A stretch of DNA of 35,138 bases from Streptomyces tendae (GTDB lineage Bacteria > Actinomycetota > Actinomycetes > Streptomycetales > Streptomycetaceae). Position numbers and translations under genes: made by a program. Below, in pieces: positions 1 to 6,834 of this stretch; positions within the stretch are counted from its first letter, which is position 1; every line of letters begins with the position of its first letter. The notes beneath the pieces are model-generated. The model worked only from the letters and a program-made list of their open reading frames with translations, was not told the origin of the DNA and searched no databases. The stretch covers positions 1 to 35,138 of the forward strand of contig NZ_CP043961.1 of the NCBI RefSeq assembly GCF_008632955.1, written 5' to 3'.

Positions 1-388
1 CCTCGTCTCCGGCCTGCGCAAGCGCGGGGTGGGCTTCCGGTCGCTGCACGAGGCGCTCGACACCACCACGCCCGGCGGCCGGCTGGTCTTTCACGTCTTC
101 GCCGCGCTCGCGGAGTTCATTCGGGAACTGATCGTGCAGGGCACGCACGAGGGCCTGGCGGAAGCCCGCGCCCGCGGCGAGCGCATCGGCGGCGCCAGCC
201 ATGAACGCCGAGCAGATCCGGCACGCCCGCGCCCTGCTCGCGCAACCGAGAACACCATCACCTCGATCGCGAAGCTGCTCGGAGTCTCGCGGACCACGCT
301 GTACAAGTACGTGCCGGAGCTATCGGCCGCTGGCCGCGACTCCCTGGTGCCGAGCGCCGAGCCCGCCGTGCTGCCCGCTCCGCGCTAA
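1..388 (+). CDS. Serine resolvase, C-terminal part (window edge)
   Basis: This is the rest of a small serine recombinase whose N-terminal part is at 34842-35138. Reading from base 2 gives LVSGLRKRG, then ALDTTTPGGRLVFHVFAAL and EFIRELI, the usual second half of the catalytic domain. A C-terminal helix-turn-helix follows (TSIAKLLGVSRTTLYKYVPEL). It is very similar to the transposon resolvase at 1412-2098. Base 1 is one extra C relative to that copy, so a simple circular join would shift the frame; this may be a cut-point artefact. Compared with the transposon copy, a 2-nt deletion near 192-200 and a 1-nt deletion near 247 change about 18 residues between the catalytic domain and the HTH, then restore the frame. 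The stop falls inside a sequence resembling a transposon end. Probable role: resolving plasmid multimers or transposon cointegrates. Whether the altered linker is tolerated is unknown. Confidence 0.8.
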   Translation, partial: LVSGLRKRGVGFRSLHEALDTTTPGGRLVFHVFAALAEFIRELIVQGTHEGLAEARARGERIGGASHERRADPARPRPARATENTITSIAKLLGVSRTTLYKYVPELSAAGRDSLVPSAEPAVLPAPR

Positions 389-412
389 TTTCGTCTCGTC
401 GAAGGTTGTGAT

Positions 413-443
413 GCGGCGTCCTGCCCCGGCAGCAGGACGCCGC
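413..443 (+). terminator. Stem-loop after the edge resolvase gene
   Basis: A perfect 12-bp stem (413-424 pairing with 432-443) closes a 7-base loop, 25 bases after the resolvase stop. There is no clear T-run, which is common for actinomycete terminators. It is inferred from structure and position only. Confidence 0.5.
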
Positions 444-794
444 TGTCATCGGTGGTTCATCCACCAAAGGATGCCGGTGACGAGTGCACCACCCGCAGCC
501 GTCGCCATGCCGTGCACGAGGCCATGACCAGCGGTACGAACGAGGGAGCGCAAGCGGACTCGGTGTGACGGTTCCTTCGGCTGACCCGTAGGGTTGGATG
601 CGGTACTGATGGTTCCTCCCGGTCTGGTGTGGAGCTGTCGGTCGCTTCACGAGGCGGCTCCCTGGGCCAACAGGGGGCCGCCACCCATTCCGGGCAACGG
701 CCGTCGCCGCAGCCGAACCACACCAGCCACTCGGCGGGTTCGGCGCTCTCGTATCAGTCTGCGGGCTCCTCGGACCAGTTGGTCACCAAAGTTT
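444..794. other. Gene-free stretch
   Basis: No reading frame here has a credible start, ribosome binding site or protein-like composition. A short hairpin is visible near 451-465 (GGTGG, 5-base loop, CCACC). Otherwise I see nothing I can name. It may be residue from an older insertion next to the edge resolvase gene. Confidence 0.4.
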
Positions 795-835
795 GTGCTG
801 GTCAGCGCTGGTTTATAGGTTGCCAGTGCTGGTCA
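795..835 (+). promoter_or_regulatory. Helically phased direct repeats upstream of a HTH gene
   Basis: GTGCTGGTCA occurs at 795-804 and exactly again at 826-835. A related copy, GCGCTGGTTT, lies at 805-814. The starts are 10 and 21 bp apart, so all three face the same side of the helix. They lie about 70-110 bp upstream of the gene at 906. This fits an operator bound by that HTH protein, or replication iterons. The sequence does not decide between them. Confidence 0.4.
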
Positions 836-905
836 TTGACGGGTTTTAGCATGCCTTCGGTTGTCATCGATAGACTTGCCTGGTCGAAGGCCAGGGGAGG
901 GCTTG

Positions 906-1340
906 ATGGCACAGGTCTTACGCATGCCGACCGAGGCGGAGTTGCCGAGCGGCCCGCGACGCCGGTTCGTCGAGGCGCTGTTTTCGTACTACCGGGATGC
1001 AGGACGTCCCCCACTACGGACCATCGCAGATGAGATCGCCGGCAAGCCGCAGTACGACGCCTTCACTGTCAGCCGAGAAACAATCCGCAAGATGCTACGG
1101 GGGACGACCGTCCCGCTGAGCTGGGCCGTAGTCAGCGCCGTTCTCACGGTGCTGTGTGAGCGGGCCTTCGTCGACCCAGACGAGGAGTACCACGTAGGCG
1201 GCTTCGGGGACGGTATGACCTCGCGTCGGCAGGAGCTGCGAGATCTCTGGAACGACGCTCTGGACGCTCCACCACCCTCGCCTCTCCCGCCTTCCGGCTG
1301 GGGAGGGCAAGCCCCCTACGGAGATGAACCGCCGTTCTGA
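906..1340 (+). CDS. Helix-turn-helix domain protein, hypothetical regulator
   Basis: This 144-residue protein starts at ATG 906, chosen because AGGGGAGG lies just upstream. Residues of about 5-75 (PSGPRRRFVEALFSYYRDAG, then TIADEI, then VSRETIRKMLRG) have the pattern of the short N-terminal HTH module common in streptomycete proteins. In that module a 'sheet' of paired helices ends in VSxxTxxxMLRG. The C-terminal half (DPDEEYHVGG onward) is acidic, then proline-rich, with no recognised domain. No effector or enzymatic domain follows, unlike many longer relatives, so it is probably a stand-alone DNA-binding protein. Direct repeats at 795-835 are a possible binding site. The gene stops 35 bp before the left end of the Tn3-family transposon. 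The gene is clearly real; its target is unknown. Confidence 0.7.
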   Translation: MAQVLRMPTEAELPSGPRRRFVEALFSYYRDAGRPPLRTIADEIAGKPQYDAFTVSRETIRKMLRGTTVPLSWAVVSAVLTVLCERAFVDPDEEYHVGGFGDGMTSRRQELRDLWNDALDAPPPSPLPPSGWGGQAPYGDEPPF

Positions 1341-1374
1341 CGCTCGCCGGCAGTCGGAGCCGGACCAGGCCCTT

Positions 1375-1412
1375 GGGGAGTATCGGAACGGAATTTAGCG
1401 GCAGTCGCTGAT
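1375..1412 (+). repeat. Left terminal inverted repeat of the Tn3-family transposon
   Basis: It begins GGGGAGTATCGGAACGG and matches the reverse complement of 6756-6793 with few mismatches over the first 28 bases. The resolvase stop codon (1412-1414) touches its inner edge. TnpA is expected to bind the inner part of this repeat. Confidence 0.85.
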
Positions 1413-2098
1413 CACTCCGCTGACTGTGCTGGGCCGGGCAGAGTCGGCGCACTAACTGTCTCGCCGAGTGCGGCGCGGCCGCCTTTCAGCTCTGGCACAT
1501 ACTTGTAGATCGTGTTGCGGGAGACGCCAAGGAGCTTGGCGATCGAGGTAACGGTGTTCTCCGGACGGGTGAGTAGGTCCCGGGCGTGACGGATCTGTTC
1601 CTCGGTCATGGCCGGCGGGCGGCCGAGGCGGGCGCCACGGGCGCGGGCTGCGTCCAGGCCCTCGTTGGTGCCCTGGATGATGAGTTCGCGGATGAACTCC
1701 GAGAGTGCTGCGAACACGTGGAAGACCAGGCGTCCGCCCGGGGTGGTGGTGTCGAGTGCCTCGTGGAGCGAGGTGAAGCCGATGCCGCGCTTGCGCAGGC
1801 CGGAGACGATGGTGATGAGGTCCTGGATGGAGCGGCCGAGCCGGTCAAGGGAGGGGACGACAAGAGTGTCCCCTTCACGGAGGTAGTCGAGGGTCTTCCG
1901 TAGTTCCTCGCGCTCCGCGTTCCTGCCGGACTTCTTGTCGGCGAAGATCCGGATGCAGCCTGCTTCGGTGAGGGCGTGGATCTGCCGGTCGAGCAACTGT
2001 CCCTGGGTTGAGACGCGGGCGTACCCGACGAGCGCGCTCTGCACGGCGGGGAGTGGGGCGAGGAGGTCTGCGGTGTCGTCGTCCGGAGGCGTCTGCAC
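1412..2098 (-). CDS. tnpR: Tn3-family resolvase (serine recombinase)
   Basis: This small serine recombinase resolves transposition cointegrates at res. The catalytic serine is in the YARVST motif (LVGYARVSTQGQLLDRQ). KSGRNAEREEL and SLDRLGRSIQDLI follow, then the FIRELI region and a C-terminal HTH (SIAKLLGVSRNTIYKYVPEL). I chose GTG at 2098, giving 228 aa. The frame can be extended to a GTG at 2173, but neither start has a strong Shine-Dalgarno. The bases upstream of 2098 align with the non-coding res-like region in front of the second resolvase (34842), including the block GGCACCG-N-TTTCTGTACG. They are therefore better read as recombination site than as protein. The gene reads toward the left transposon end, its stop adjoining the inverted repeat, and lies downstream of the ArsR-like gene on the same strand. 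Confidence 0.9.
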   Translation of the reverse strand: MQTPPDDDTADLLAPLPAVQSALVGYARVSTQGQLLDRQIHALTEAGCIRIFADKKSGRNAEREELRKTLDYLREGDTLVVPSLDRLGRSIQDLITIVSGLRKRGIGFTSLHEALDTTTPGGRLVFHVFAALSEFIRELIIQGTNEGLDAARARGARLGRPPAMTEEQIRHARDLLTRPENTVTSIAKLLGVSRNTIYKYVPELKGGRAALGETVSAPTLPGPAQSAE

Positions 2099-2218
2099 CC
2101 GCGAGATCGTACAGAAAACGGTGCCTCTCAGGTTTTTGAGCAAGCCGACTTTTTGACACCGTTTCTCGCACACGAGCCAGCGCCGTTCCGGCCGTGAGTA
2201 GTCGCTTACCGATCTTGT
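2099..2218 (-). promoter_or_regulatory. Probable res site and promoter region of tnpR
   Basis: About 120 bp separate the resolvase start from the regulator gene, the usual size of a res site. Read on the minus strand it contains GTCAAAAAG and, 16 bp on, CTCAAAAACC, followed by GGCACCGTTTTCTGTACG. The region before the other resolvase has the same order: two CCAACAA direct repeats 17 bp apart, then GGCACCGGTTTCTGTACG. Conservation of this layout in two copies supports a recombinase-bound site. Exact subsites I, II and III cannot be assigned by eye. Confidence 0.6.
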
Positions 2219-2842
2219 TCAGGAATCGGTCGATTCTTCAACGCCACGGCCCGGCACGGGCTGCGGCAGCACTTGGTGATGTGCGTCGAGGAGCGGAAAC
2301 AGCCGGGTGACTGCGGCTACGGCCACGGCGTTGGGCGGGCGTGTGGCGGGGTGGTCTTCCCGGTTGCGGTAGCCGTCGAGGAGGCGGCGGATGGAAGTAG
2401 CGAGTTCGGCTGTTTCGGCCGGGGTGAGGTGGAGCACGGTGCTGAAGGATTCGTCCTGCTGCCACTCGGCCGGCGCCTGGTCCCGGTGAGACAGCCAGCG
2501 CTGGTAGCTCTCGTCCTCCAGGTCTCGGGTGAGGATGGCGAATTCTTCGGGCTCTTCCTGCCCTGTGGGGTGGGGGGTGTCCCATCGCAGCCGCCAGGGC
2601 CGGGCTCGGCCTCCTCGGTGGGGGGCTTCTTCGATGAGGCCGTACCGGGCGAGCTGGCGCAGGTGGAAGGAGCACAGGCCGGAGCTGTGCCCGAGGCGGG
2701 CGGCGGCCTCGGTGGAGGTGAGGGTGCCGACTTCGGCGAGCAGGTCGAGCAGGGCAACACGCACTGGGTGGTCGGGCAGAAGCTGGCGAGCCCGGCCCTG
2801 CAGGGCCCATGCGGCTTCGACTCGACGGTTTCCATCACTCAT
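2219..2842 (-). CDS. ArsR-like winged-helix transcriptional regulator
   Basis: This 207-aa protein has an N-terminal winged helix at about residues 12-85: LPDHPVRVALLDLLAEVGTL, then STEAAARLGHSSGLCSFHLRQLARYGLIEEAP, then a wing ending RARPWRLRW. This is the ArsR/HTH_20 pattern, with the recognition helix in SSGLCSFHLRQLARYG. The C-terminal half (TRDLEDESYQRWL onward) is helical and resembles that of regulators placed beside transporter or enzyme genes. ATG 2842 was chosen because it begins a clean domain start; frame upstream of it is low-complexity. Two TTTGCAAA palindromes sit directly against this start codon, which suggests autorepression. The gene is divergent from the deformylase gene at 2944 and probably controls it. 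It contains no ArsR metal-binding CxC, so the signal is unlikely to be metal. Confidence 0.82.
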   Translation of the reverse strand: MSDGNRRVEAAWALQGRARQLLPDHPVRVALLDLLAEVGTLTSTEAAARLGHSSGLCSFHLRQLARYGLIEEAPHRGGRARPWRLRWDTPHPTGQEEPEEFAILTRDLEDESYQRWLSHRDQAPAEWQQDESFSTVLHLTPAETAELATSIRRLLDGYRNREDHPATRPPNAVAVAAVTRLFPLLDAHHQVLPQPVPGRGVEESTDS

Positions 2843-2869
2843 TTTGCAAAGTCTGCTACTTTGCAAAGT
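2843..2869. promoter_or_regulatory. Double TTTGCAAA palindrome operator
   Basis: TTTGCAAA occurs at 2843-2850 and 2860-2867. The second copy is embedded in a perfect 12-bp palindrome, ACTTTGCAAAGT (2858-2869). The two are 17 bp apart and abut the start codon of the ArsR-like gene, about 75-100 bp before the deformylase start. The placement suits a repressor controlling both divergent genes. That the neighbouring ArsR-like protein binds here is inference. Confidence 0.65.
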
Positions 2870-2943
2870 CCTTGGCAAGCCGATGAGTCCTTGGCCATCC
2901 GGGTCCGGTGGCCGAGGAGTTGCATAGAAGGGGTTGATGGTTC

Positions 2944-3603
2944 GTGGCTGTTGGGTTCGGTGACACGGTGCCAGATCGCCGGGTCCGGGTGCAGGGCAAG
3001 CCCGTCGAGGCCTATCCACGGCTCGCGCCGGAGGTGGAACGTGGTGCGCTTCGCAGGATCACCGTGGTCGGGGAGGAGATCCTGCGCCGCCGGTGCCGGG
3101 AGGTGACTGAGTTCGGCACGGTGGAGCTGGCGAGGCTGATTGACGACATGTTCGCCACCAACCAGGTCGCGGAGGGCGCTGGGCTGGCCGCCAACCAGGT
3201 GGATGTGGATCTGCAATTGTTCGTGTGGGACATCACGGACGAGTGGGGCGTGCGTCATGTCGGGCACATCGCCAACCCGGTTCTTGAGGAAGTGTCCGCC
3301 GACGGCCGCCGCCTGATGGAGGAACCCGAAGGGTGCCTGTCCGTCCCCGGTCCCTACCGCGTGGTGCCCCGCCTCGACCGTGCGGTCGTCCGAGGCCGCG
3401 ACAAGGACGGCAATCCTCTGGTGATCGAAGGCAGGGGATACTTTGCCCGGTGCCTGCAGCACGAAACCGATCACCTGCACGGCCACCTGTATCTGGACCG
3501 GCTCGCGCAGAAGGAACGGAAAGCTGCTCTCCGGGAGATGCAGGACTCCCAGGACAAGGTGTTCGCCCGGAGGGCCGCCGCGGCGAAGCGGCTCGGGAAG
3601 TGA
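2944..3603 (+). CDS. def: Peptide deformylase
   Basis: Peptide deformylase removes the formyl group from the initiator methionine of new proteins and is a cytoplasmic metalloenzyme. All three family motifs are present: GAGLAANQ near residue 79 (motif GxGLAAxQ), EGCLSVPG near 129 (metal-ligand Cys), and HETDHLHG near 173 (HExDH with the two His ligands and catalytic Glu). The 219 aa include an N-terminal extension of about 35 residues beyond the typical core, and an Arg/Lys/Ala-rich tail. GTG 2944 was chosen because GAAGGGG lies at 2931-2937; the nearby ATG at 2937 is in another frame and closes quickly. The gene is transposon cargo, divergent from the ArsR-like gene. As a second deformylase it could protect against deformylase inhibitors such as actinonin, itself an actinomycete product. 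That role is inference. Confidence 0.93.
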   Translation: MAVGFGDTVPDRRVRVQGKPVEAYPRLAPEVERGALRRITVVGEEILRRRCREVTEFGTVELARLIDDMFATNQVAEGAGLAANQVDVDLQLFVWDITDEWGVRHVGHIANPVLEEVSADGRRLMEEPEGCLSVPGPYRVVPRLDRAVVRGRDKDGNPLVIEGRGYFARCLQHETDHLHGHLYLDRLAQKERKAALREMQDSQDKVFARRAAAAKRLGK

Positions 3604-3651
3604 CTGGCGTTCTTCCAGACCCGCCTTCGGCTCCGGCCGGCCGCTCCGCGG

Positions 3652-6600
3652 CTATGCGTCGTCGTCCCCGTCTTCCTGCCGAGGGTCGCGCAGAGGACGC
3701 AGACCCGGTGTTGGGGGACTGGTGAAGGCGTAGCGGCCGAGGAAGTTGATGTGGTCGTACTGGAGTGGGGAGAGGCGGGCGAGAAGCTCGTCGGTGACCG
3801 GAAAACCGTCGGCGGCCAGCTGCTTGACGGCGGCGTCGATGTAGAGGCTGTTGAAGAGCACCACAGAGTTGAGGGCCAGGCCGAGGGCGCCGAGTTGGTC
3901 CTCCATGCCTTCGCGGTAGTGCTGGCGCAGTTCACCGCGCTGCCCGAAGAAGATCTTCCGGGCGAGGCGGTGGCGAGCTTCGGTGACGTTGAGCTGGGCA
4001 CCGATCATCCGCCGGTATCCCTCATCCGAGACGAACTGAAGCAGGTGCAGGGTCTTGAAGATCCGCCCATAGTGGGCGAACGCGTCGCCCAGCCCGGTCG
4101 GCTTGCCGTCCCGGGAGAGCATGCGGATCAGGTCGTGGCCGCGAACTTCCCCCAGGGTGAGCGACCCGGCCACACGGAGCATGTCGCCCCAGTGGGCGCG
4201 TATCCGGTCCAGGCGGATGGTGTGGTTCGAAACCGGCTGGAGCGGCCCGTAGTCGGCCGCGGTGTTCGTCCGCCACAGCCGCGCGTCAGAGATATCGGCG
4301 ATCCTCGGCGAGAACTGGTAGCCGCAGATCGCGAACAGACCGAAGACGATGTCCGAGTACGAAGCGGTGTCCGTGATGACCGTCTCCGGCTTCGGCCCGC
4401 CGTCGCGGGCGTGGATCGCGTCCAGGATGAACAGCGAGTCGCGCAACGTGCCCGGCACGACCACCCCTCCCAGCCCCATCACCTGGTCGTTGACCACATT
4501 CAGCCAGGTGGCGCCCTTGTGCCGCAGGCCGAAGTACCGGGCGTTCGATCCCGCGTACAGGGTCTGCACGGGGACCGTGAAGCGGACTCCGTCGGCGGAG
4601 GCGACCAGGCCGCCGCCCCACGCCCGTACGACGTCGATCTTCGCCTGGGCCTCGATGAACAGGCTGTTGGCCGCCGAGATGTTCTCGGCCCGGAAGTAGC
4701 CCTGGTCGACCTGGACCAGACGACCGCGGGTGAGCGCCGGGACGTCCGGCTTGATGACGGGGGTCAGGCCCACGTTGCACGCCTCGCTCAGCAGCACCGC
4801 GCACAGGCTGGTGACGAAGCCCTCCATGCCGGAGTCGGCGCCGGAGATGTGCGTGAATGCCTCCGGCATGCCGGTCAGCTCGGCGACCTCCAGCAGCAGC
4901 TCGGGGAAGTCGACCTTCGGCAGCATGCCGTTGACCAGCTGCCGGAACGGCGGCATGAGCTTGGGCTCCTCGGCCTTGCCGAGCTTGGCCAGCTTCAGCT
5001 TTCCGCCCGCCACCTCCAGCGCGCTGTTGCCCGGCAGCCCGGCGGCGACCTGGACGTACGCGGCGTGCAGGGCGGAGGCGAGTTCGGCGAGGTGCCCGGC
5101 CGGCTCGCTCTCCAGGCCGAGCGCGGTGAGCACCTTCGGCTCGGCGGCCCTCCATTTCTCCCCGGCAAGCAGCTTGGCGCGGGGGTCGCCCCAGCGGTCG
5201 CCGTCCCTGGCGAACACGTCCCGCCGGCGCAGGGCGCGGTGCAGATGCTCCAGGACGCAGAACGAGTACGCCGCCTTGTCCACCAGGCCGTGCGGCAGGT
5301 TAGGGTTGGCGAACACCAGCCGCCGCCACGAGCCGGTCACCAGCTCCATGGAGACCTCCTCGGCGCCGACCTTCTTCCGGCCGATCAGGTCCGGCAACTG
5401 CTTGAGGGCCTTCACGACCGGGACGCCGGCCTCGACCGAGCCGAAGTCGATGACCTCGACCAGGAGGCGGATGAAGCCGCGCACGGTGCCGTAGCGGGCG
5501 ACCAGTTCGGCCCGCCATTCCGCGTCGTCGTCCCCATCGCCGCCCGGGACCACCGCGGCGATCGTGGCGAGCGCCTCGGCCAGCTGCTCGCGCGGTACGA
5601 CCTGCTCAATCGCCGACCACGCGTCCACCACGGAGACCATCTCGCCTGACTCGGTTGCCGGAGGCGTCGTCATCAGCACGTCGACCGCCGCGGCGACCTT
5701 CTTCGCCGCCTTCCTCAGCTGGGGCAGAGCCTTGAGCTTGGCGTCGTTGCCCATCCGCTCGGCCTTCGCCAGCAGTTTCGTGGCCATCAGCGCGTGCAGC
5801 AGATCGAGCGCGTCGTCCACCGTCGCGGTCTCCAGGCGCCGCACGGCCGCCAGCAGGGTGGCGGTCTGCCTCGTGACCTCCAGGCGCTTAAGCGTCGGCG
5901 CCTTCGAGGTCAGCCCGTAGCGGGCCAGCCCGGTCATCCGTGCGGCCGGGACCCGACCGACGTCGACCGCGCCGGCACCCAGGCCCCGCACCTCACGGGC
6001 GCGGTCCAGCGCCAGCTCCATCGCCTTGCCCGACACCCGCATCGGCCCCAGCCGCAGCCGCTCCAGCTCCGATACCCGCTTTTTCTCCGGCACCTCCAGC
6101 AGCCGGACCATCTCGGTACGCAGGTCGTACGGCACCGCCTCGTACAGCGCGGCGTGCAGCCGATCGTTCTCCTCCTGGCGGACCGCGGCCACCATCCGGG
6201 CCAGCGTCGTCACGCCGGGCAGCAGCACCCGGTTGTTCACCAGCCACACCACCGCCCGGTCGAACAACGCGCGCGGCCCCTCCAGCGACGACCACACCCG
6301 CGCCGCCAGAAACTCCCGCAGCCCCGCCTCACCCGCGGCGAAGTCCCGGTAGCCGTACTCGTCGCGGATCTCCCACGCGTGCTCGTACGCCGTCTGCGGG
6401 CGCACCCCGTACTCGGCAAAGTGCTCATCGCCGATGCCGAGCTGCTCGGCAACGAACCGCACCACGGAAGCCGGGACGGCCGTGGGGTCCTCGGTCAGGA
6501 AGGTGCCGAGCATCCGCACCGTGCCCCACTGCACCGCCCACCCCAGCCTTGTCGCCGGACGGCGCTTCGCCCGCGCCAAACCCAGGGCCTTGGTGTCCAG

Positions 6601-6693
6601 GCGGAAGAACTGCTCCAGCTCCCCGGGCGACGGTTCCGTGGCGAACCGCCCGTAGCGGGCCTCTTGCTCGGCAGACAGATACTCAACAGGCAT
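3652..6693 (-). CDS. tnpA: Tn3-family transposase
   Basis: At 1013 aa this is full length for a Tn3-family transposase, which moves the element by replicative cointegrate formation. The N-terminal DNA-binding part opens LSAEQEARYGRFATEPSPGELEQFFRLD, the DUF4158-type start of the family. The C-terminal catalytic part carries a probable DDE triad: Asp in ASADGVRF (near 700), Asp in VITDTASYSD (near 772), and Glu in FFGQRGELRQHYREGMEDQLGALGL (near 919). ATG 6693 lies 62 bp inside the right inverted repeat. No strong ribosome binding site is seen, which is common for low-level transposases. It converges with the deformylase gene, 48 bp separating the stops. There are no internal stops or frameshifts, so the gene is probably functional. 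Confidence 0.96.
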   Translation of the reverse strand: MPVEYLSAEQEARYGRFATEPSPGELEQFFRLDTKALGLARAKRRPATRLGWAVQWGTVRMLGTFLTEDPTAVPASVVRFVAEQLGIGDEHFAEYGVRPQTAYEHAWEIRDEYGYRDFAAGEAGLREFLAARVWSSLEGPRALFDRAVVWLVNNRVLLPGVTTLARMVAAVRQEENDRLHAALYEAVPYDLRTEMVRLLEVPEKKRVSELERLRLGPMRVSGKAMELALDRAREVRGLGAGAVDVGRVPAARMTGLARYGLTSKAPTLKRLEVTRQTATLLAAVRRLETATVDDALDLLHALMATKLLAKAERMGNDAKLKALPQLRKAAKKVAAAVDVLMTTPPATESGEMVSVVDAWSAIEQVVPREQLAEALATIAAVVPGGDGDDDAEWRAELVARYGTVRGFIRLLVEVIDFGSVEAGVPVVKALKQLPDLIGRKKVGAEEVSMELVTGSWRRLVFANPNLPHGLVDKAAYSFCVLEHLHRALRRRDVFARDGDRWGDPRAKLLAGEKWRAAEPKVLTALGLESEPAGHLAELASALHAAYVQVAAGLPGNSALEVAGGKLKLAKLGKAEEPKLMPPFRQLVNGMLPKVDFPELLLEVAELTGMPEAFTHISGADSGMEGFVTSLCAVLLSEACNVGLTPVIKPDVPALTRGRLVQVDQGYFRAENISAANSLFIEAQAKIDVVRAWGGGLVASADGVRFTVPVQTLYAGSNARYFGLRHKGATWLNVVNDQVMGLGGVVVPGTLRDSLFILDAIHARDGGPKPETVITDTASYSDIVFGLFAICGYQFSPRIADISDARLWRTNTAADYGPLQPVSNHTIRLDRIRAHWGDMLRVAGSLTLGEVRGHDLIRMLSRDGKPTGLGDAFAHYGRIFKTLHLLQFVSDEGYRRMIGAQLNVTEARHRLARKIFFGQRGELRQHYREGMEDQLGALGLALNSVVLFNSLYIDAAVKQLAADGFPVTDELLARLSPLQYDHINFLGRYAFTSPPTPGLRPLRDPRQEDGDDDA

Positions 6694-6755
6694 GCCGAGG
6701 AACGTAGAGCCCGCTGACCAGGCAAAACGGGCACGTCACCGAACCGGAATCAAGA

Positions 6756-6793
6756 TCACTCCGCTACCGCTAATTTCCGTTCGGATACTCCCC
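6756..6793 (-). repeat. Right terminal inverted repeat of the Tn3-family transposon
   Basis: Read on the minus strand it begins GGGGAGTATCCGAACGG and continues AAATTAGCGGTAGCGG, matching the left repeat at 1375-1412. It lies just upstream of tnpA, as is usual for Tn3-family elements. Confidence 0.85.
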
Positions 6794-6834
6794 GAGGGCC
6801 GTAAGGGGACCCGGACGGACTCGACCAATGATCG

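Larger units (their letters stand above)
1375..6793. mobile_element. Tn3-family transposon carrying a peptide deformylase gene
   Basis: The element is bounded by near-identical inverted repeats that start with GGGG, the Tn3-family signature. It holds a full-length Tn3 transposase (3652-6693), a resolvase (1412-2098) with a res-like region, and two passenger genes: an ArsR-like regulator and a peptide deformylase. It is about 5.4 kb, as expected for a Tn3-family unit with small cargo. Outside the GGGG the flanks are CCCTT on the left and GAGGG on the right, so no 5-bp direct target duplication is visible. Instead the inverted similarity runs six bases further out (GGCCCT at 1368-1373 and 6795-6800). 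The true ends may therefore be slightly wider, or one flank has rearranged. It appears intact and probably active. Confidence 0.88.

Noticed and set aside
2843..3019. Extension of the ArsR-like gene to an upstream start
   Set aside because: The added residues are low-complexity and would run through the operator palindromes. The domain begins cleanly at 2842.
3751..5649. A 632-codon open frame on the plus strand
   Set aside because: Antisense to tnpA; no domain pattern and no proper ribosome binding site.
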